From CAMCTV01 sp964420985 (GTDB lineage: Bacteria; Bacteroidota; Bacteroidia; Flavobacteriales_D; Sanyastnellaceae): a stretch of 64,000 nt of DNA. Location: NCBI GenBank assembly GCA_964420985.1, contig CAYQUT010000003.1:103844-167843 (forward strand). The letters are read 5' to 3'. Position numbers and translations under genes: made by a program. The notes beneath the pieces were generated by a model. The model made no database searches, was not told where the DNA came from, and saw only the letters and a list, made by a program, of their open reading frames with translations. This document shows positions 61,171 to 64,000 of this stretch, in pieces (within the stretch, counting starts at the first letter, position 1; every line of letters begins with the position of its first letter).

Positions 61171-62291
61171 TAGCTATTCAACATCACCGGCATCACCAAC
61201 ATCAAGATGTCCTCACTCTCGTCCACCAATTCCAGTGGTCGCATGATTCCCGCTCTATTGGGAGCACTCATTTCTAGGGTAACATTGTCGCAATCCAAAT
61301 TGCTCAACATTTCAGCCAAGAAACGGCTATTGAATCCAATTTCCATATCATCGCCCACATAGGTGCAGGTCAAACGCTCATTGGCCTCGTTGCTGTAATC
61401 CAAATCTTCTGCAGAAATGTGCAACTCGCTTCCTCCCATTTTCAATCGAACTTGATGCGTTGTCTTGTTGGCAAAGATGCTCACACGACGGATGGACTGC
61501 AACAAATCGGCTCTATCGATGGTTAACTTGAAAGGATTTTCTTTTGGAATAACAGCCTCGTAGTTGGGGTATTTACCCTCAATCAAACGACACATCAAGG
61601 ATACATTGTCAAATGTAAATTGTGCGTTGTTGTCTGAATAAGCCACGCTTACATCCGACTTCACACTGCCCAAAATACCCTTCATCAAATTCAATGGTTT
61701 TCTTGGAACGATGAATGTTGCTGCGTCACCACCCGCATCGGTGCGGGTATAACGAACCAACTTGTGCGCATCCGTCGCGACAAAACGCGTCTCGTTCTCG
61801 TGCACTTCAAAATAAACACCGCTCATCACAGGGCGCATGTCATCATTGCCTGCCGCAAACAATGTTTTATTGATGGCGCGGGACATCACATCACCAGGAA
61901 CTTTGAATGATTTGTCGCTGTCCATGGCGGGAGCCTTGGGGAAATCATCCCCATTGACTCCAGTCAATTTGTATTTTCCGAAATCAGAAGAGATTTCGAT
62001 GCCATACGTTTTGGGATCAATGGTAAAATTCAAAGGATGTTCAGGAATCGACTTTAAAATATCCATCAACAGTTTGGCAGGAACGCACAATACACCTTCA
62101 CCTTTGGTATCAATACCGTCTAAGGTTACGGTTATAGCGGTTTCCAAATCGGATGCACTAACGGTCAATGTTTGAGGACGAATTTCAAAAAGAAAATTGT
62201 CCAAAATGGGCAAAGAATTGTTGCTGTTCAACACACCACCCAACAATTGCAAAGACTTGTGCAAGATTGAACTGTTAACTATAATATTCAT
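61170..62291 (-). CDS. dnaN: DNA polymerase III beta sliding clamp
   Basis: A 373-residue ring-forming clamp that tethers polymerase III and repair proteins. The three-domain fold is recognisable, with MNIIVNSSILHKSLQLLGGV at the start, LTVSASDLETAITVTL, FVATDAHKLVRY and the C-terminal EDILMLVMPVMLNS. A good promoter with both boxes lies upstream. It is not next to dnaA here. Confidence 0.97.
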   Translation of the reverse strand: MNIIVNSSILHKSLQLLGGVLNSNNSLPILDNFLFEIRPQTLTVSASDLETAITVTLDGIDTKGEGVLCVPAKLLMDILKSIPEHPLNFTIDPKTYGIEISSDFGKYKLTGVNGDDFPKAPAMDSDKSFKVPGDVMSRAINKTLFAAGNDDMRPVMSGVYFEVHENETRFVATDAHKLVRYTRTDAGGDAATFIVPRKPLNLMKGILGSVKSDVSVAYSDNNAQFTFDNVSLMCRLIEGKYPNYEAVIPKENPFKLTIDRADLLQSIRRVSIFANKTTHQVRLKMGGSELHISAEDLDYSNEANERLTCTYVGDDMEIGFNSRFLAEMLSNLDCDNVTLEMSAPNRAGIMRPLELVDESEDILMLVMPVMLNS

Positions 62292-62314
62292 GTCGTTTGT
62301 ATTCTAGATTGGAG

Positions 62315-62347
62315 CAAATATAAGATGGGATAAAAGTAAACCCTCAA
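62315..62347 (-). promoter_or_regulatory. Predicted dnaN promoter (TTG-N22-TATATTTG)
   Basis: On the minus strand TTG (62345-62347), 22 bases, then exact TAnnTTTG (62315-62322), 23 bases before the ATG at 62291. Confidence 0.6.
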
Positions 62348-62370
62348 ACCGAAGGATAGTTTATCAACAA

Positions 62371-63267
62371 TCAAAGATGAAATGGTTCAACATGGGTATG
62401 CACTGCATAAACCTGAGTCACACCCGCCTTAATGGCATCATTCACTTCATGTGCAATGGCATGTCCTTCCTCAACAGTGAGATTTCCATCCACTTGAATC
62501 GTAATATCAACAAACCATTCAAATCCAGTTTTACGCACAAAACAGGATTCCACCTTTCGAACACCGTGAACCTGATTGGCGCATTCCACAACCGCATTGA
62601 CCTGCTCCTGCGGCAAAGCCCTATCCATGAGCTCCGAGAGCGATTGAAAAAAAATCTTTCCTCCATTCCAAGCAATAAAAACAGAAGCCAAAATAGCCGC
62701 CCAATCATCTGCTGTCTCATAGCCTGGACCTCCTATCAAGGCAATGACAATGCCGACAAACGCTGCCAATGAAGTGAATGCATCTGCCCGATGGTGTTGC
62801 GCTTCGGCCTGAACTGCTTGGCTATCGATGTCCATCCCGGTGCGGTTCACCATTCTAAAGGCCAATTCTTTTCCGCCGACAATGGCCGCCAAAACCAACA
62901 AGGTCCACCAAGCCGGGGATTGGTGAGGAGTTTGAATATAATAAATGCTTTGGGATAAAATAATGGCGGCTGCTCCAAACAACATGATGCTCACAACGCC
63001 AGCAGCCATGGGTTCTGCTTTACCGTGGCCGTAAGGATGATCCTCGTCTGGAGGCTTGGCAGCGGTGCGCAATCCTATCCAAACCAAAATCGATGAAAGC
63101 ACATCACTGCCACTTTCAATGGCATCGGCCACTAAGGCATAACTGTGACCTAACAGACCTGCAATCAGTTTTACAATGGCCAAAAAAAGATTCAGCAGAA
63201 TCCCTTTCTTTACCGCTTGAATTCCCTCTAGCGCGGGATGTGCGGGATCAATGTTCTTCAGACTCAT
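62371..63267 (-). CDS. Cation diffusion facilitator metal exporter
   Basis: A 298-residue CDF antiporter that exports divalent metals. The ATG at 63267 (MSLKNIDPAHPALEG) is used. Helix 2 holds ALVADAIESGSDVLSS and helix 5 HHRADAFTSLAAFVG, both with the His/Asp metal site. HPYGHGKAEPMAAG and a C-terminal cytosolic domain (GHAIAHEVNDAI) complete it. The metal (zinc, iron or manganese) is not certain. Its first 20 bases overlap the DUF2231-like gene. Confidence 0.92.
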   Translation of the reverse strand: MSLKNIDPAHPALEGIQAVKKGILLNLFLAIVKLIAGLLGHSYALVADAIESGSDVLSSILVWIGLRTAAKPPDEDHPYGHGKAEPMAAGVVSIMLFGAAAIILSQSIYYIQTPHQSPAWWTLLVLAAIVGGKELAFRMVNRTGMDIDSQAVQAEAQHHRADAFTSLAAFVGIVIALIGGPGYETADDWAAILASVFIAWNGGKIFFQSLSELMDRALPQEQVNAVVECANQVHGVRKVESCFVRKTGFEWFVDITIQVDGNLTVEEGHAIAHEVNDAIKAGVTQVYAVHTHVEPFHL

Positions 63268-63742
63268 GTGAATCGTCGTGGTCTTCACCTGCACCTTGTG
63301 GTGGCGTTTGATACAACTCCGGATGACTCAACTTTCCCCCTTCATGGGCTGCGATGGACATGGTAACCAAAACACCCACCAAACCCATCATGGCGATGAA
63401 AGGAAAGACCTTGATTTGAATTTGTTTTTTTCTTTCGATAAAAAATACAATGATGGCCAACACAGCAACACCCAGAGCACTGAAGTGCGCTACCTCGGCC
63501 AGTTCTTCGTGCTCGTGAATGGCCCTGTGGCTCATGCCCCATTGTTCCATTACTTCTTCGGCTTCCTCACCTGTGGCCATTGCCGCAAAACTCATCAGCC
63601 CCATCACTACCATGATGATCATGGCTAAATTTTTAAGAATTGCAGTGGGTTTAAAAAAATTCACCACCCAAAGGATCAATGCAAACAATGCCAAGAACAT
63701 GGGCATGTGATTGAAAAGAAAATGCAGTTGTACGCCGTTCAT
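63248..63742 (-). CDS. DUF2231-like four-helix membrane protein with His-rich tail
   Basis: A 164-residue membrane protein with about four helices. It opens MNGVQLHFLFNHMPMFLALF, typical of DUF2231-like proteins, where His may bind heme or metal. Another His cluster lies mid-protein (SHRAIHEHEELAEVAHF), and the tail is rich in His, Asp and Glu (GEDHDDSHESEEH). It overlaps the CDF exporter by 20 bases, so a role with metals is plausible. Confidence 0.7.
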   Translation of the reverse strand: MNGVQLHFLFNHMPMFLALFALILWVVNFFKPTAILKNLAMIIMVVMGLMSFAAMATGEEAEEVMEQWGMSHRAIHEHEELAEVAHFSALGVAVLAIIVFFIERKKQIQIKVFPFIAMMGLVGVLVTMSIAAHEGGKLSHPELYQTPPQGAGEDHDDSHESEEH

Positions 63743-63746
63743 GAGG

Positions 63747-63754
63747 CGAAGATA
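63747..63754 (-). promoter_or_regulatory. Possible -7 box (TATCTTCG) of the DUF2231-CDF operon
   Basis: TTCG variant of TAnnTTTG on the minus strand, four bases before the ATG at 63742. Confidence 0.35.
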
Positions 63755-63854
63755 GTTCAGAGAAGTGGGAAAATGGAAAGTGGAAAGTAGTATTTGGCTT
63801 TGAACTCTGCAGGGACATCATATTGCTTGAAGAAACGCGACGGTTACATCTCCC

Positions 63855-64000
63855 TGTCTCGTCCTAAAATAGGTTTACAAAAAAAGGCAAAATGAAAAAA
63901 AATGTAACCCAAAATTAGGACGAGTCCATATCCCCTCCTGCTTTTGTGAAACAAAAGAAAGGAGGGGTGTCCCGCAGGGACGGGGTGGTCGGTGTTCATG
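63855..64000. mobile_element. MITE-like hairpin element, copy 2 (cut by window end)
   Basis: Begins TGTCTCGTCCTAAAATAGGT and follows copy 1 (51631-51840) almost base for base through both hairpins until the window ends. The first hairpin is identical in sequence (63932-63967). The second is shorter, GTCCC-GCA-GGGAC (63969-63981). The right end lies outside the window. The 112 bases before it (63743-63854) hold the operon promoter and a purine-rich stretch (from 63762) but no gene. Confidence 0.7.

Noticed and set aside
1..64000. tRNA or rRNA genes
   Set aside because: No cloverleaf with the usual TTC-arm signature and no rRNA-like sequence was noticed, though a tRNA scan was not possible here.

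Overview
The window reads as a chromosomal stretch of a Bacteroidota bacterium, most likely in or near Flavobacteriales. Evidence for this: two secreted proteins end in the gliding-motility/type IX secretion C-terminal domain; a PorQ-like T9SS protein, a DUF4290 protein, a GlmU-like nucleotidyltransferase, a MerR-B12 regulator and a DUF6913-like protein are present; start codons lack Shine-Dalgarno sequences; and TAnnTTTG promoter boxes recur. Two runs of exactly 100 N (24635-24734, 37065-37164) show a scaffolded draft assembly.

Layout. 1-5.6 kb: the start of a lamin-tail-domain secreted protein, a lipoprotein alpha-amylase with coaE, an MFS transporter, thioredoxin and a membrane metallophosphoesterase. 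5.6-7.4 kb: dnaX, split at a run of 11 A into a gamma-sized frame and a tau C-terminal frame. 7.4-12.7 kb: two APC permeases around a large secreted zinc protease. 12.8-15.4 kb: DUF6913, dapA, a hexapeptide acetyltransferase and a glutathione peroxidase. 15.4-20.5 kb: a tight four-gene run of hybrid histidine kinase, REC-SpoIIE phosphatase, AlbA_2 protein and sirtuin. 20.5-24.9 kb: ligA, a pyruvyl transferase-like gene and mazG in one overlapping minus-strand operon, then a small gene broken by an assembly gap. 25-32.2 kb: two T9SS surface proteins. 32.2-37.7 kb: a TPR lipoprotein, def, porQ, lon and a GlmU-like gene with a real gap. 37.8-41.5 kb: a MerR-B12 regulator, a cysteine-free zinc-ribbon-family protein with a histone-H1-like tail, and nif3. 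41.5-48.9 kb: lpxK, gatB, a TlpA-like lipoprotein, an M1 peptidase and lpxH. 49-51.5 kb: recA and a TPR lipoprotein. 51.55-52.32 kb: a gene-free repeat cluster. 52.3-64 kb: terC, a degenerate GH13 protein, hemB, yidD, DUF4290, uvrD/pcrA, a SirB1-like protein, a nucleoside phosphorylase, dnaN, a CDF exporter and a DUF2231-like membrane protein. The window ends inside a second copy of the repeat found at 51.6 kb.

Most genes are housekeeping: replication and repair, lipid A synthesis, cofactor synthesis, and surface or secretion functions. The most unusual signals are the poly-A frame break in dnaX, a dispersed hairpin-rich element with MITE-like ends and an adjacent RNA-like fold, -7 promoter boxes placed only 4-10 nt before start codons at many genes, and a set of proteins that have lost or never had zinc-binding cysteines.
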